A DNA stretch of 64,000 nucleotides from Flavobacteriaceae bacterium (GCA_027073495.1 JALSVQ010000192.1:1-64000), one strand, 5' to 3'; counted from the first letter of the stretch, positions 44,262 to 53,779 are shown. Made by a program: numbers and translations. Notes: generated from the letters alone by a model not told the origin.

Positions 44262-46250
44262 ATGCAATTCAAACTTAAATCTGATTTTTCACCAACAGGA
44301 GACCAACCTCAAGCTATTGAGAAATTGGTAAAAGGTATTGATGCTAATGAAAAAGCACAAGTATTGCTTGGTGTTACAGGATCGGGTAAAACATTTACTG
44401 TTGCTAATATTATTGCTAACACACAGCGACCAACGCTTATACTTGCTCATAATAAGACATTGGCAGCACAACTCTATGATGAGTTTAAAAACTTTTTTCC
44501 TGATAATGCAGTAGAATATTTTGTTTCGTATTACGATTATTATCAGCCCGAAGCTTATATTCCTGCTAGTGGTACGTATATCGAAAAAGATTTATCTATT
44601 AATGAAGAGATAGAGCGCTTGCGAATACGTACAAGTTCATCGTTATTATCGGGTAGGAGAGATGTCATTGTTGTTTCTTCCGTGTCGTGTTTGTATGGAA
44701 TTGGTAATCCTATAGAATTTAAAAAAAATGTAATACCTATAGCCGTTGGGGATGTATTTTCAAGAACCATGTTTTTAAAAAAATTGGTAGCAAGTTTGTA
44801 TTCACGTACGGAAGCCGAATTCAAATCAGGTTCGTTTATGGTTCGTGGCGATGTGATTTCTGTATTTCCATCGTATGGTGAATTGGCTTATCGCATTCAT
44901 TTTTTTGGTGATGAAATAGAAGAAATAGAATCTTTTGATGTACTCTCAAATCAAGTACTGGATAGCTTTGACAAATTAACAATTTACCCTGCAAATTTGT
45001 TTGTGACTTCACCTGATGTCCTTCAAAATGCCATTCATCAAATCCAAGAAGATATGATGAAACAAGTTGATTATTTTATTGAAATAGGAAAACGACTCGA
45101 AGCTAAGCGCTTAAAAGAACGTACCGAGTTTGATTTAGAAATGATACGTGAGCTTGGTTATTGTAGCGGTATAGAAAACTATTCGCGCTATCTTGATCAG
45201 CGCCCACCAGGAACACGCCCTTTCTGTTTGTTAGATTATTTCCCCGATGATTATCTTATGGTTATTGATGAGAGTCACGTTACTATTCCACAAGTACACG
45301 CTATGTATGGTGGCGATCGGTCGCGTAAAGAAAATCTTGTTGAATATGGTTTTCGTTTGCCTGCAGCAATGGACAATAGACCCTTGAAGTTTGAAGAATT
45401 TGAAGCCATACAAAATCAAGTGTTATATGTTTCTGCTACACCAGCAGATTATGAACTTCAAAAAACAGAAGGAATCTATGTTGAGCAGGTTATCCGTCCT
45501 ACAGGTTTGCTAGACCCAGAAATAGAAGTACGACCAAGTCTCAATCAAATAGACGATTTGATAGAAGAAATACAGCTACGTATTGAAAAAGATGAGCGTG
45601 TTTTGGTGACTACATTGACCAAGCGTATGGCAGAAGAATTGACAAAGTACTTAACACGCATACAGATACGCTGTCGTTATATTCATTCTGATGTTGATAC
45701 GTTGGAGCGCGTAGAGATAATGCAAGATTTACGTAAAGGGCTTTTTGATGTGTTGATTGGAGTTAATTTATTACGAGAAGGTTTAGATCTTCCCGAAGTG
45801 TCATTAGTAGCAATATTAGATGCTGATAAAGAAGGTTTTTTGAGAAGTCACCGTTCTTTAACACAGACTATTGGGCGAGCTGCTCGTAATGTAAATGGTA
45901 AAGCAATATTGTACGCTGATAAAATAACCAAAAGTATGCAACTTACTATGGATGAAACAGCACGCAGAAGAGCGAAACAAATTGCTTACAATACAGCACA
46001 TGGTATAGTGCCTACGCAAATCAATAAGAAAATTTCTAATGCTTTAGATGTAAGCCCAATTACATCATATCATTATGATAATACAGTAGATAAAGCTGCC
46101 GAAGAAAATGAAATTTATCTTACCAAAAAAGAACTGACAGAACGTATTCGTGAAGTCCAAAAGCAAATGGAAAAAGCAGCCAAAGAACTTGATTTTGTTG
46201 CTGCAGCACACCTGCGTGATAGGATGAAAAATTTAAAAGCTAAATTGTAG
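44262..46250 (+). CDS. uvrB: Excinuclease ABC subunit B
   Basis: The 662-residue damage-verification helicase of nucleotide excision repair has Walker A GVTGSGKTFTVANI near residue 40. The beta-hairpin VSYYDYYQPEAYIP, DYLMVIDESHVTIPQVHAMYGGDRSRK and GVNLLREGLDLPEVSLVAILDADKEGFLR are also present. The C-terminal UVR motif (MEKAAKELDFVAAAHLRDRM) binds UvrC. Length is normal. It is monocistronic and, like uvrD and recR, has a four-base gap between the -7 element and the ATG. Confidence 0.97.
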   Translation: MQFKLKSDFSPTGDQPQAIEKLVKGIDANEKAQVLLGVTGSGKTFTVANIIANTQRPTLILAHNKTLAAQLYDEFKNFFPDNAVEYFVSYYDYYQPEAYIPASGTYIEKDLSINEEIERLRIRTSSSLLSGRRDVIVVSSVSCLYGIGNPIEFKKNVIPIAVGDVFSRTMFLKKLVASLYSRTEAEFKSGSFMVRGDVISVFPSYGELAYRIHFFGDEIEEIESFDVLSNQVLDSFDKLTIYPANLFVTSPDVLQNAIHQIQEDMMKQVDYFIEIGKRLEAKRLKERTEFDLEMIRELGYCSGIENYSRYLDQRPPGTRPFCLLDYFPDDYLMVIDESHVTIPQVHAMYGGDRSRKENLVEYGFRLPAAMDNRPLKFEEFEAIQNQVLYVSATPADYELQKTEGIYVEQVIRPTGLLDPEIEVRPSLNQIDDLIEEIQLRIEKDERVLVTTLTKRMAEELTKYLTRIQIRCRYIHSDVDTLERVEIMQDLRKGLFDVLIGVNLLREGLDLPEVSLVAILDADKEGFLRSHRSLTQTIGRAARNVNGKAILYADKITKSMQLTMDETARRRAKQIAYNTAHGIVPTQINKKISNALDVSPITSYHYDNTVDKAAEENEIYLTKKELTERIREVQKQMEKAAKELDFVAAAHLRDRMKNLKAKL

Positions 46251-46307
46251 GTTTGTTTCTGCCATAAGCACATTACTTTAATGCATTGCATAACAAATAT
46301 AATAGCG

Positions 46308-46315
46308 TATATTTG
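46308..46315 (+). promoter_or_regulatory. Predicted -7 element of fabH
   Basis: TATATTTG is followed by taaaa and ATGATTTAA, a three-codon mini-ORF at 46321-46329. The fabH ATG is at 46340 in another frame. Confidence 0.45.
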
Positions 46316-46339
46316 TAAAAATGATTTAAATAATACAAT

Positions 46340-47344
46340 ATGTATCAATCTAAAATAATAGGAACAGGCTTTTATGTTCCAGATAATATAGTTACTAATG
46401 ATGATTTGTCTAAAATAATGGACACTAATGATGCTTGGATACAAGAGCGTACAGGTATAAAAGAACGCCGTTGGATAAAAGATGGTTCTGGAGAAACAAC
46501 TGCTACAATGGCGGCAGAAGCTTCTAAAAATGCATTAAAAAACGCAAATATTTCTAAAGATGATATCGACTTTATTATTTTAGCAACATTGAGTCCAGAT
46601 TACTATTTTCCTGGAGGAGGAGTTCAAATACAAGACATGTTAGATATGCCAACTATTGGTGCGTTAGATATAAGAAATCAATGTTCTGGTTTTATTTATG
46701 CAATGTCAGTTGCCGATCAATTTATCAAAACTGGAATGTATAAAAATATTTTGGTTATAGGTTCAGAATATCATTCTGGAGGAATTGATAAAACTACGAG
46801 AGGTCGTGGTATTTCAGTGCTGTTTGGTGATGGAGCAGGAGCTGTTGTTGTTTCACGTAGTGACGACGATTCTGGAATATTATCTACACATTTGCATTCG
46901 GAAGGGAAATTTGCTGACAAACTGATTATGGAAGGACCTAGTACTAAAGATTGGGTTCCTAATATAATTGCTAGAAATAATCCTGATGAAGAAACGTATT
47001 TTCCACATATGGATGGACAACTAGTATTTAAAAATGCTGTTGTGCGTTTTTCTGAAGCTATTAATGAAGGACTAGAAGCTAATAATTTGACCAAAGAACA
47101 GATTGATATGTTAGTTCCTCATCAGGCTAATTTGAGAATATCACAATTTATTCAGAAAAAGTTCCGATTAAATGATGATCAAGTTTTTAATAATATAATG
47201 AAATATGGTAATACCACAGCTGCATCTATTCCAATAGCATTGGCAGAAGCTGTAGCTCAAAATAAAATCAAAAAAGGAGACCTTGTAGTACTTGCTGCTT
47301 TTGGTAGTGGCTTTACTTGGGGTTCTGTGATTATGAGATGGTAA
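46340..47344 (+). CDS. fabH: 3-oxoacyl-ACP synthase III (FabH-type)
   Basis: The 334-residue condensing enzyme starts fatty-acid chains with acyl-CoA. The catalytic triad is visible: Cys in IRNQCSGFIYAMSVADQF, His in LVPHQANLRISQF and Asn in KYGNTTAASIPIALAEA. It ends GSGFTWGSVIMRW. It is a stand-alone gene, so it may be one of several paralogues. A short out-of-frame ATG ORF precedes the start. Confidence 0.93.
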   Translation: MYQSKIIGTGFYVPDNIVTNDDLSKIMDTNDAWIQERTGIKERRWIKDGSGETTATMAAEASKNALKNANISKDDIDFIILATLSPDYYFPGGGVQIQDMLDMPTIGALDIRNQCSGFIYAMSVADQFIKTGMYKNILVIGSEYHSGGIDKTTRGRGISVLFGDGAGAVVVSRSDDDSGILSTHLHSEGKFADKLIMEGPSTKDWVPNIIARNNPDEETYFPHMDGQLVFKNAVVRFSEAINEGLEANNLTKEQIDMLVPHQANLRISQFIQKKFRLNDDQVFNNIMKYGNTTAASIPIALAEAVAQNKIKKGDLVVLAAFGSGFTWGSVIMRW

Positions 47345-47357
47345 TAATCAAAATAAA

Positions 47358-47846
47358 TTAACGAAAATCTGAAGGAAAAGTTACTAAGGTAGTTTTTCCT
47401 TTTTTTATGTCTTTCCAGTGCTTTGTATCAAAAGTAATACCTATTATGCCACACGTTGGTACATGAGCTATTGGCTGGTTACCATATTTATTAATAAATG
47501 AAGTAATTCCGTGGTCGTGACTGAATATTATAGCGCTTTCAAATGCGTCATCAAGTGCTTTGATGGTTTTAACCAAATAGCCATCCGAAAAATTATATAA
47601 TGTTTTTTTGATTATTAAATTAGATAATGGATAGGAAAATGTATCACAAAATATCATGGCTGTATGCAATGCTCTATTGGCGCTACTTGCTATAAATACA
47701 TTAGGCGTTTTAATAGTTGATTTTAAATGATCAACCATTAAGTATGCATCATTAATACCTCGTTTTTTCAGCGGTCTGTCAATGTCTTTTATGTTTTTAT
47801 AGCGCCATGAAGATTTGGCATGACGAACGATATAAATTGTTTTCAT
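47358..47846 (-). CDS. SixA-like histidine phosphatase
   Basis: The 162-residue protein has the RHG motif YIVRHAKSSWRYKNIKD at its N-terminus, LKKRGINDAYLM and ASSANRALHTAMIF, and the second catalytic His in AIIFSHDHGITSFINKYG. The size and pattern fit the SixA phosphohistidine phosphatase group rather than phosphoglycerate mutase. It converges on fabH with a 13-nt gap. Its target is not known. Confidence 0.88.
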   Translation of the reverse strand: MKTIYIVRHAKSSWRYKNIKDIDRPLKKRGINDAYLMVDHLKSTIKTPNVFIASSANRALHTAMIFCDTFSYPLSNLIIKKTLYNFSDGYLVKTIKALDDAFESAIIFSHDHGITSFINKYGNQPIAHVPTCGIIGITFDTKHWKDIKKGKTTLVTFPSDFR

Positions 47847-47873
47847 TTCTTTTACTTCTTATACAAAAATACA

Positions 47874-47903
47874 AAAAGCTCACTTGATTCAAGTGAGCTT
47901 TTC
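47874..47903. terminator. Terminator between gdhA and SixA-like gene
   Basis: AAAAGCTCACTTGA pairs with TCAAGTGAGCTTTT. On the minus strand it follows the gdhA stop by about 32 nt and is followed by a T run. Confidence 0.85.
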
Positions 47904-47935
47904 TATTTATTTCTAAATTATTTATTGAAGTACTA

Positions 47936-49279
47936 CTAAACAATACCTTGAGCAAGCATTGCATCAGCAACTTTTACAAATCCTGCTACATTGGCACCAA
48001 GTACATAATCGACATGACCATCTTCTTTAGTTCCATATTTTACACATTGCTCGTGAATACTATTCATTATGCCGTGTAATTTTTGATCAACTTCTTCTCT
48101 TGTCCAATTGTAACGTAATGAGTTTTGACTCATTTCTAGCCCTGAAGTTGCTACACCTCCAGCATTTGATGCTTTACCTGGAGAAAACAATACTTTAGCA
48201 CTTTGAAACGCCTCTATAGCTTCTGGAGTTGTTGGCATGTTTGCGCCTTCAGCAACAGCTAGAACACCATTTTCTATTAGTTTTTTAACATTGTTAAGTT
48301 CCAATTCGTTTTGCGTAGCACATGGCATTGCAATATCACATTTTACACTCCAAGGACGTTCTCCTTTAAAGAATTTTGCCGAAGGATATTTTTCTGCGTA
48401 TTCATGGATTCTACCACGTTTTACATTTTTAAGTTCCATAACAAATGCTAATTTTTCAGCATCGATACCTGCTTCATCATAGATGTATCCTGAAGAATCT
48501 GACAGTGTAACCACTTTAGCTCCTAATTGAGTAGCTTTTTCAGTAGCATATTGTGCTACATTACCTGAGCCAGATATTGCAACAACTTTGCCTTTGAAGT
48601 CTTCTCCTTTTGTTTTTAACATGTTTTCAGCAAAATAAACAGCTCCATAGCCAGTTGCTTCTGGTCTTACTAGAGAACCTCCATATGCCATTCCTTTTCC
48701 TGTAAGAACGCCTGTAAATTCATCACGTAATCTTTTGTATTGACCAAATAAATAGCCAATTTCACGACCTCCAACACCAATATCTCCAGCAGGAACATCA
48801 GTATTTGCACCAATGTGTTTTTGAAGTTCTGTCATAAATGATTGGCAAAAACGCATCACTTCGTTATCTGATTTTCCTTTAGGATTGAAGTTTGAACCTC
48901 CTTTTCCACCACCCATTGGCAATGTAGTTAGTGAGTTTTTGAAAACTTGCTCAAATCCTAAAAACTTTAAGATACTTAAATTTACCGTAGGATGAAAACG
49001 TAAACCACCTTTGTAAGGTCCTATGGCAGAGTTAAACTGCACTCTAAAACCCCGATTTATTTGTGTGTTTCCTTGATCATCTATCCAAGGCACTCTAAAG
49101 ATAAAAGTACGCTCAGGTTCAACCATACGTTCTAGAAGCATTTTGCCTTTATATTTAGGATTAGCCTCTATAAAAGGGATTACTGTTTCAGCAACTTCGT
49201 GAACTGCTTGTAAAAATTCAGGTTCATTAGGATTTAATGCTTTCACATAATCCATAAATGTATTTATTTTTGATTCCAT
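47936..49279 (-). CDS. gdhA: Glutamate dehydrogenase, NADP-type
   Basis: The 447-residue enzyme interconverts glutamate with 2-oxoglutarate and ammonium. Key segments are YKGGLRFHPTVNLSILKFLGFEQ, the catalytic GGGKGGSNFNPKGKSD, DVPAGDIGVGGREIGYLFGQY, the nucleotide-binding AISGSGNVAQYATE, and the C-terminal FSPGKASNAGGVATSGLEMSQN. Length fits the hexameric small-subunit class typical of NADP-specific GDH. A TATATTTG element lies 35 nt upstream. Confidence 0.96.
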   Translation of the reverse strand: MESKINTFMDYVKALNPNEPEFLQAVHEVAETVIPFIEANPKYKGKMLLERMVEPERTFIFRVPWIDDQGNTQINRGFRVQFNSAIGPYKGGLRFHPTVNLSILKFLGFEQVFKNSLTTLPMGGGKGGSNFNPKGKSDNEVMRFCQSFMTELQKHIGANTDVPAGDIGVGGREIGYLFGQYKRLRDEFTGVLTGKGMAYGGSLVRPEATGYGAVYFAENMLKTKGEDFKGKVVAISGSGNVAQYATEKATQLGAKVVTLSDSSGYIYDEAGIDAEKLAFVMELKNVKRGRIHEYAEKYPSAKFFKGERPWSVKCDIAMPCATQNELELNNVKKLIENGVLAVAEGANMPTTPEAIEAFQSAKVLFSPGKASNAGGVATSGLEMSQNSLRYNWTREEVDQKLHGIMNSIHEQCVKYGTKEDGHVDYVLGANVAGFVKVADAMLAQGIV

Positions 49280-49314
49280 TATAAGTATGAATTAATTATT
49301 TATAAAATTCTATA

Positions 49315-49322
49315 CAAATATA
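49315..49322 (-). promoter_or_regulatory. Predicted -7 element of gdhA
   Basis: TATATTTG on the minus strand sits 35 nt before the gdhA ATG. Confidence 0.5.
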
Positions 49323-49411
49323 AAGTAATTTTATTGGAATATTCATTCTTTAGTTTTGAAAATTATTAAAAATCTTTTCATTAAATTTACACAAAATATT
49401 ATTATATACAT

Positions 49412-51145
49412 ATGGATTATCTTAGCAATAATAAAATACTATCGAAACTTCCCGCAAGGTTAAAGCAGTTTGTTGTTGATCAACATTATAAAGATTACAC
49501 CGCTATAGATCAAGCGGTTTGGCGTTATGTAATGCGTGTTAATATGCATTTTTTATCAAAAATAGCGCATAAATCTTATCTAGAAGGGCTACGCAAAACA
49601 GGTGTTAGTATTGATGCAATACCAAGTATTGAAGAAATGAATGTTATTTTGTCCGAGATCGGTTGGGCTGCCGTTGCTGTAGATGGTTTTATTCTACCCA
49701 ATGCTTTTATGGAATTTCAAGCATATAATGTTTTGGTCATTGCTGCTGACATTCGTCAGCTTGAACATATAGCATATACGCCAGCGCCAGATATTATTCA
49801 TGAAGCAGCGGGTCATGCGCCTATTATCGCTAATCCTGAATACGCTGAGTATTTACGCCGTTTTGGAGAGATAGGAGCCAAGGCTATTTCGTCTGCCAAA
49901 GACTATGAACTTTATGAGGCAATACGGCATTTGTCTATTATAAAAGAAACAAAAGGTACGACAGATAGTGCTATTGCTGCTGCTGAAAATGAAATCAAAC
50001 GGATTAGTGATACTATGGACGAACCTTCGGAAATGGCAAAAATTCGAAACTTGCATTGGTGGACTGTAGAATATGGATTGATAGGTGCTTTGGATAATCC
50101 TCAAATTTATGGTGCTGGCTTATTGTCTTCTATTGGAGAGAGTATTTCTTGTTTTAAAGATGATGTAATAAAAATGCCATATTCTATTTTGGCAGCCGAT
50201 CAAAATTTTGATATTACCAAACCACAACCCCAATTATATGTCACACCAGATTTCCCACATTTGAGTTTTGTTTTAGAAGAATTTGCGAATACTATGGCGG
50301 TTCGAAAAGGCGGTTTGAAAGGGTTAGAAAAATTAATTGCTTCAAAAAGTTTAGGAACTGTAGAATTAAGTACGGGCTTGCAAGTGTCTGGAGTTTTTAC
50401 CAATGTTATAGATGATGGTAATTATAAACCAGTTTATTTTCAGACATTAGGAGAAACGGCTTTAGCATATCGTGATAAAGAATTAATAGGTCATGGTGTA
50501 GCATATCATAAAGATGGTTTCGGCTCTCCTGTTGGTAAACTAAAAAATATTAATCTTGCCATTGAAGATATGAGCCCAAAAGATTTGGAGGCGTACGGTA
50601 TTTATGAAGGAAAAGATATTGAACTTGTTTTTGAAGGCGAAATAAGTGTAAAGGGCGAAATAATAACAGGTGTGCGTAATTTGCAAGGTAAAATAATATT
50701 GATAAGCTTTAAAAACTGTACAGTTAAACATAAAGAGCGTATTTTATTTCAACCAGAATGGGGAGTTTATGATATGGCTGTTGGTAAAGATGTCGTTTCA
50801 GCCTTTTCTGGGCCTGCTTCTTATGAGTCTTTTGCTGTAAAACTACAAGTTCCAAAAGAAAAAACAAGGCAAAAATCGCTTGTTTCAGGAGATTTGGTCT
50901 TGGAAAATTATTATAAACAGGTGCAAATGCATCGTGAAGGAATTAAAAAAATAAAAATTTTTAACATTTTTAATGAAATAATGACTTCATATCCAAAGGA
51001 ATGGTTGCTTATTTTTGAAATATGTGAAATTTCTAAAGAAAATATTTCATTATATGAAAAAATTTATAGACATTTGCACTCGTTAATGAAACAAGAGCCT
51101 TTAAAAAAGTTAATTCAAAATGGTTTGATACTAATTAATGAATAA
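49412..51145 (+). CDS. Aromatic amino acid hydroxylase (phenylalanine 4-monooxygenase type)
   Basis: The 577-residue protein belongs to the pterin-dependent aromatic amino acid hydroxylase family. The iron-binding His pair is in DIIHEAAGHAPIIANPEYAEYL at residues ~130-135. LSFVLEEFANTMAVRKGG and WWTVEYGLIGALDNPQIYGAGLLSSIGES follow. Bacterial PhhA has about 260-300 residues; here another ~250 residues without a recognised domain follow (RDKELIGHGVAYHKDGFGSP onward). The extension may be a regulatory or binding region. Phenylalanine is the likely substrate, but tyrosine or tryptophan cannot be excluded. Confidence 0.87.
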   Translation: MDYLSNNKILSKLPARLKQFVVDQHYKDYTAIDQAVWRYVMRVNMHFLSKIAHKSYLEGLRKTGVSIDAIPSIEEMNVILSEIGWAAVAVDGFILPNAFMEFQAYNVLVIAADIRQLEHIAYTPAPDIIHEAAGHAPIIANPEYAEYLRRFGEIGAKAISSAKDYELYEAIRHLSIIKETKGTTDSAIAAAENEIKRISDTMDEPSEMAKIRNLHWWTVEYGLIGALDNPQIYGAGLLSSIGESISCFKDDVIKMPYSILAADQNFDITKPQPQLYVTPDFPHLSFVLEEFANTMAVRKGGLKGLEKLIASKSLGTVELSTGLQVSGVFTNVIDDGNYKPVYFQTLGETALAYRDKELIGHGVAYHKDGFGSPVGKLKNINLAIEDMSPKDLEAYGIYEGKDIELVFEGEISVKGEIITGVRNLQGKIILISFKNCTVKHKERILFQPEWGVYDMAVGKDVVSAFSGPASYESFAVKLQVPKEKTRQKSLVSGDLVLENYYKQVQMHREGIKKIKIFNIFNEIMTSYPKEWLLIFEICEISKENISLYEKIYRHLHSLMKQEPLKKLIQNGLILINE

Positions 51146-51161
51146 TGTAACTCAAGTTACA
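51146..51161 (+). promoter_or_regulatory. CRP/FNR-like palindrome upstream of rhodanese gene
   Basis: TGTAACT-CA-AGTTACA has 7-bp inverted arms. Its centre is about 42 nt before the start expected from the -7-like TTTATTTG at 51183-51190, the class II activator position. It starts directly after the hydroxylase stop. Confidence 0.45.
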
Positions 51162-51222
51162 ATATGTTCTTTAAAAATGTTTTTTATTTGCACCTATAAT
51201 CAATTAATAATTAAATAGAAAT

Positions 51223-51534
51223 ATGGGAATAATGAGTATGTTTGGTTTCGGGCCAAAACCAGAAGAAGTTAAGGAGTATTTAGATGGTGGTGCAACAATT
51301 TTAGATGTTCGTACACCTGCGGAATACGCAGAAGAACATATTGAAGGTTCAGTAAATATCCCTTTGGATACTGTTCCTCAAAATGTAGATAGAATAAAAA
51401 AAATGGGAAAAGTAGTAGCACACTGTAGAAGTGGAGCGAGAAGCGGAAACGCTACTGATTTCTTAAAAAAACAAGGAGTAGATATAATCAATGGTGGAGG
51501 AATTGCCAACGTTCAAAGCCTAATCAACTCTTAA
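51223..51534 (+). CDS. Single-domain rhodanese-like protein
   Basis: The 103-residue protein is one rhodanese domain: EYLDGGATILDVRTPAEYAEEHIEGSVNIPLDTV and then the active-site loop VVAHCRSGARSGNATDFL with the catalytic Cys. It probably transfers sulfur to thiophilic acceptors in the cytoplasm. No signal peptide or partner gene is present. A CRP/FNR-like palindrome lies upstream and a hairpin terminator downstream. Confidence 0.93.
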   Translation: MGIMSMFGFGPKPEEVKEYLDGGATILDVRTPAEYAEEHIEGSVNIPLDTVPQNVDRIKKMGKVVAHCRSGARSGNATDFLKKQGVDIINGGGIANVQSLINS

Positions 51535-51582
51535 TACAATTTTCATAGTGTTTGGTTTTTAGGCAGGAGACTGTCTAATAGG

Positions 51583-51612
51583 AAAACCCGTCTTAATTGG
51601 TGGGTTTTTTGT
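51583..51612 (+). terminator. Rho-independent terminator of rhodanese gene
   Basis: AAACCC and GGGTTT form the stem across a 12-nt loop, followed by a T run, about 50 nt after the stop. Confidence 0.75.
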
Positions 51613-51668
51613 TTATAAATATTTTTGTTTTGAGCGAAGCACTCTTAATATTTCCTTGATTGTATTTT

Positions 51669-52685
51669 TTATAAAGCTACTTTTGCTAGTATAGGTTTGT
51701 GGTCTGAATAATGAACTGTTCCAGTTTCAAAATCACTAATCTTAATTTTAGAATCTATAAGCATAAAATCAATACGAAAAGGAAAATAAAAAGCACCAAA
51801 TGTCTTTCCAAACCCTTTTCCTTTGCTCACAAAAGCATCCTGTGTTTCTTTGGATAGCTCGTGGTAGCTGTATGAAAAAGCAGTGTTGTTGAAGTCTCCA
51901 CAGAGAATAGTTTTGTAAGGACATTGTTTCTTGTTTTCTAGTATTTGAGCAACTTGCTTTTGCTGTTCTTTATTCGTTTCACTTATTCGAGTGGCAATCT
52001 TTTCTTTATTATCAGTAGCGTTTTTAGCTAAATTATAGATTTTTAATGACTGTAGATGAATATTATATATTCGAATAGTGTCTTTTCCCTTTACAATATC
52101 GGCATAAATGGCATTGTTTGCAGTGCTATCAAAGTTTAATGAGCCCGAATTGATAATTTTATATTTAGAATAAATAGCTTGCCCAAATTTTTTAGTCTTG
52201 CTACTTCCTTTTATATAATGATAGTTGTACGTTTTTAAAACTAATTTGTTGTCATTATAATACTCTTGAAAGCATACAATATCAGCTTGTTTTTCATTAA
52301 TATAATTACTTATTTTTGATGGAACATCATTTTGTTTTATCCATTTGTAGATATTGAAACCACGAACATTGTAGCTCATAATACTCAAATTTGCTTTTTC
52401 GCTTGTATTAGAATTACTAAAATTATAAAGCTTTTTGACTTGAGAAAATCCAATAATTAATAGTAGTAGCGAAATGAAAACTTCTTTTTTGAGCTGTACT
52501 AACCAGTAGATTACAAAAAGAACATTTAGAAGAATCAAAATAGGAGTGAAGATGCTTAATACAGATAGTATTCCGATAGTTTGGGGTTCTAGATAAGGTA
52601 TGGCAAAAGCTAATAAAAGCAGTAATGCGAAAATCGAATTAAGCCATTTTATTAAAAATCGTATTATTTTAGCTAGTTTACTCAA
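51669..52685 (-). CDS. Membrane-anchored endonuclease/exonuclease/phosphatase protein
   Basis: The 338-residue protein has two or three N-terminal hydrophobic helices (SIFALLLLLAFAIPYLEP, ILILLNVLFVIYWLV, VFISLLLLIIGFSQV). A C-terminal domain of the exo-endo-phosphatase superfamily follows: NVRGFNIYKW, VCFQEYY, LCGDFNNTAFSYSYHEL and YSDHKPILAKV. These hold the metal-binding and catalytic Asp/His residues. The start is TTG, adjacent to the rhomboid stop. Substrate (DNA, phospholipid or phosphoinositide-like) is unknown. Confidence 0.9.
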   Translation of the reverse strand: MSKLAKIIRFLIKWLNSIFALLLLLAFAIPYLEPQTIGILSVLSIFTPILILLNVLFVIYWLVQLKKEVFISLLLLIIGFSQVKKLYNFSNSNTSEKANLSIMSYNVRGFNIYKWIKQNDVPSKISNYINEKQADIVCFQEYYNDNKLVLKTYNYHYIKGSSKTKKFGQAIYSKYKIINSGSLNFDSTANNAIYADIVKGKDTIRIYNIHLQSLKIYNLAKNATDNKEKIATRISETNKEQQKQVAQILENKKQCPYKTILCGDFNNTAFSYSYHELSKETQDAFVSKGKGFGKTFGAFYFPFRIDFMLIDSKIKISDFETGTVHYSDHKPILAKVAL

Positions 52686-53483
52686 TTATTTTCCGCTTTT
52701 GAATAAATATAATTTTTCTTTTGTACTCAAACTCTCATAACCAGATTTATTCATTTTGTCTAATATCTTATTGATTTGAGCCTCTTCGTCTTTTGTAAAT
52801 TTTTTACTGGTCTTAATTACCGATCGATGTACCGTTTTTAACTGGTTTTTATTTTTTTGAAAAAGATTTCCTTTAAGATAATATGCAAAAACTACACCAA
52901 ATAAAACACCTCCTAAATGTGCGAAATTTCCACCACTGTTTCTATTGGAAGTCAGCGTGATATATACGAGTGTAATAGCTGAAATAATCCATATAGCAAC
53001 TTTGGCGTTTTCAGTAAAATATATATTATACTGCGGTCTGTAAATGGTAATAGTGATCAAAAGCGCCAAAATTCCAGCAGAAATACCTAGTAAAATTGCT
53101 TCGCCTTGATAATTTGGAATAAAATTTGTGGCCAATAGAAAAATAAAAGCACCTGAAATAGCGCCACCAATTAAGACTTGCAGAAACTGTTTGCTATTGA
53201 ATAAATTTAAAAATTCTCGTCCAATAAAATATAAGAAAATAAGATTACCAACGAAGTGGTTTACACTCTTGTGAAATAACATAAAGGTTACTATTGTCCA
53301 TGGTTTTTTACTAAATAATTGAAATTGATTATTTAAGCCAAAAAACTTTGCTATACCGCTTGTAATATAATGGCTTGTGCTTAAAAACAATACGGTTTGG
53401 AAGATAAAAATCAATACAAGAATGCTGATGGTGCGTGTGAGTACATTGGCACGTTTCCATTGTTGTTTTATACTGTCTAACAC
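52686..53483 (-). CDS. Rhomboid-family intramembrane serine protease
   Basis: The 265-residue protein has six helices. It shows HKSVNHFVGNLIFLYFIGREF (the conserved H-N region), the catalytic Ser in LLGISAGILALLI (GxS) and the catalytic His in NFAHLGGVLFGVVFAYYL. It cleaves transmembrane substrates inside the membrane. The C-terminal ~70 residues (KKFTKDEEAQINKILDKMNKSGYESLS) form a soluble tail. The start is GTG in the TAGTG overlap with the DUF721 gene. Confidence 0.92.
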   Translation of the reverse strand: MLDSIKQQWKRANVLTRTISILVLIFIFQTVLFLSTSHYITSGIAKFFGLNNQFQLFSKKPWTIVTFMLFHKSVNHFVGNLIFLYFIGREFLNLFNSKQFLQVLIGGAISGAFIFLLATNFIPNYQGEAILLGISAGILALLITITIYRPQYNIYFTENAKVAIWIISAITLVYITLTSNRNSGGNFAHLGGVLFGVVFAYYLKGNLFQKNKNQLKTVHRSVIKTSKKFTKDEEAQINKILDKMNKSGYESLSTKEKLYLFKSGK

Positions 53484-53779
53484 TAGCGTAAAATGATTTT
53501 TGTGATCACTTCTTTACGAAGTTCTTCGTTAATTAGATTAATTATTTTTTCTTTTCCAAAGCTTAATTCCTCTCGAAGTACAGCAGAAGTTAAGGTTACA
53601 TAGAGTGTTTTTTGACGTATTTGAATATCCTTCGTGTAACTAGTTACTCCATTGCCCATAAGTTTTTCCCAAGCAGCTTTAATATCAAGTTCTTCAATAC
53701 CTCTATCCAAACGATTGTGTTTTAAAACATCGCCTAAAATACTTCTTACTAAATTGGGTTTGTATTTACGGTAACTCAT
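53483..53779 (-). CDS. DUF721 family protein
   Basis: The 98-residue protein has LVRSILGDVLKHNRLDRGIEELDIKAAWEKLMGNGVTSYTK and TLYVTLTSAVLREELSFGKEKIINLIN. This is the DUF721 (DciA-like) domain, members of which can load or regulate the replicative helicase in other phyla. The function in Bacteroidota is unproven. It is the first gene of the minus-strand unit with rhomboid and the nuclease. Confidence 0.85.
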   Translation of the reverse strand: MSYRKYKPNLVRSILGDVLKHNRLDRGIEELDIKAAWEKLMGNGVTSYTKDIQIRQKTLYVTLTSAVLREELSFGKEKIINLINEELRKEVITKIILR

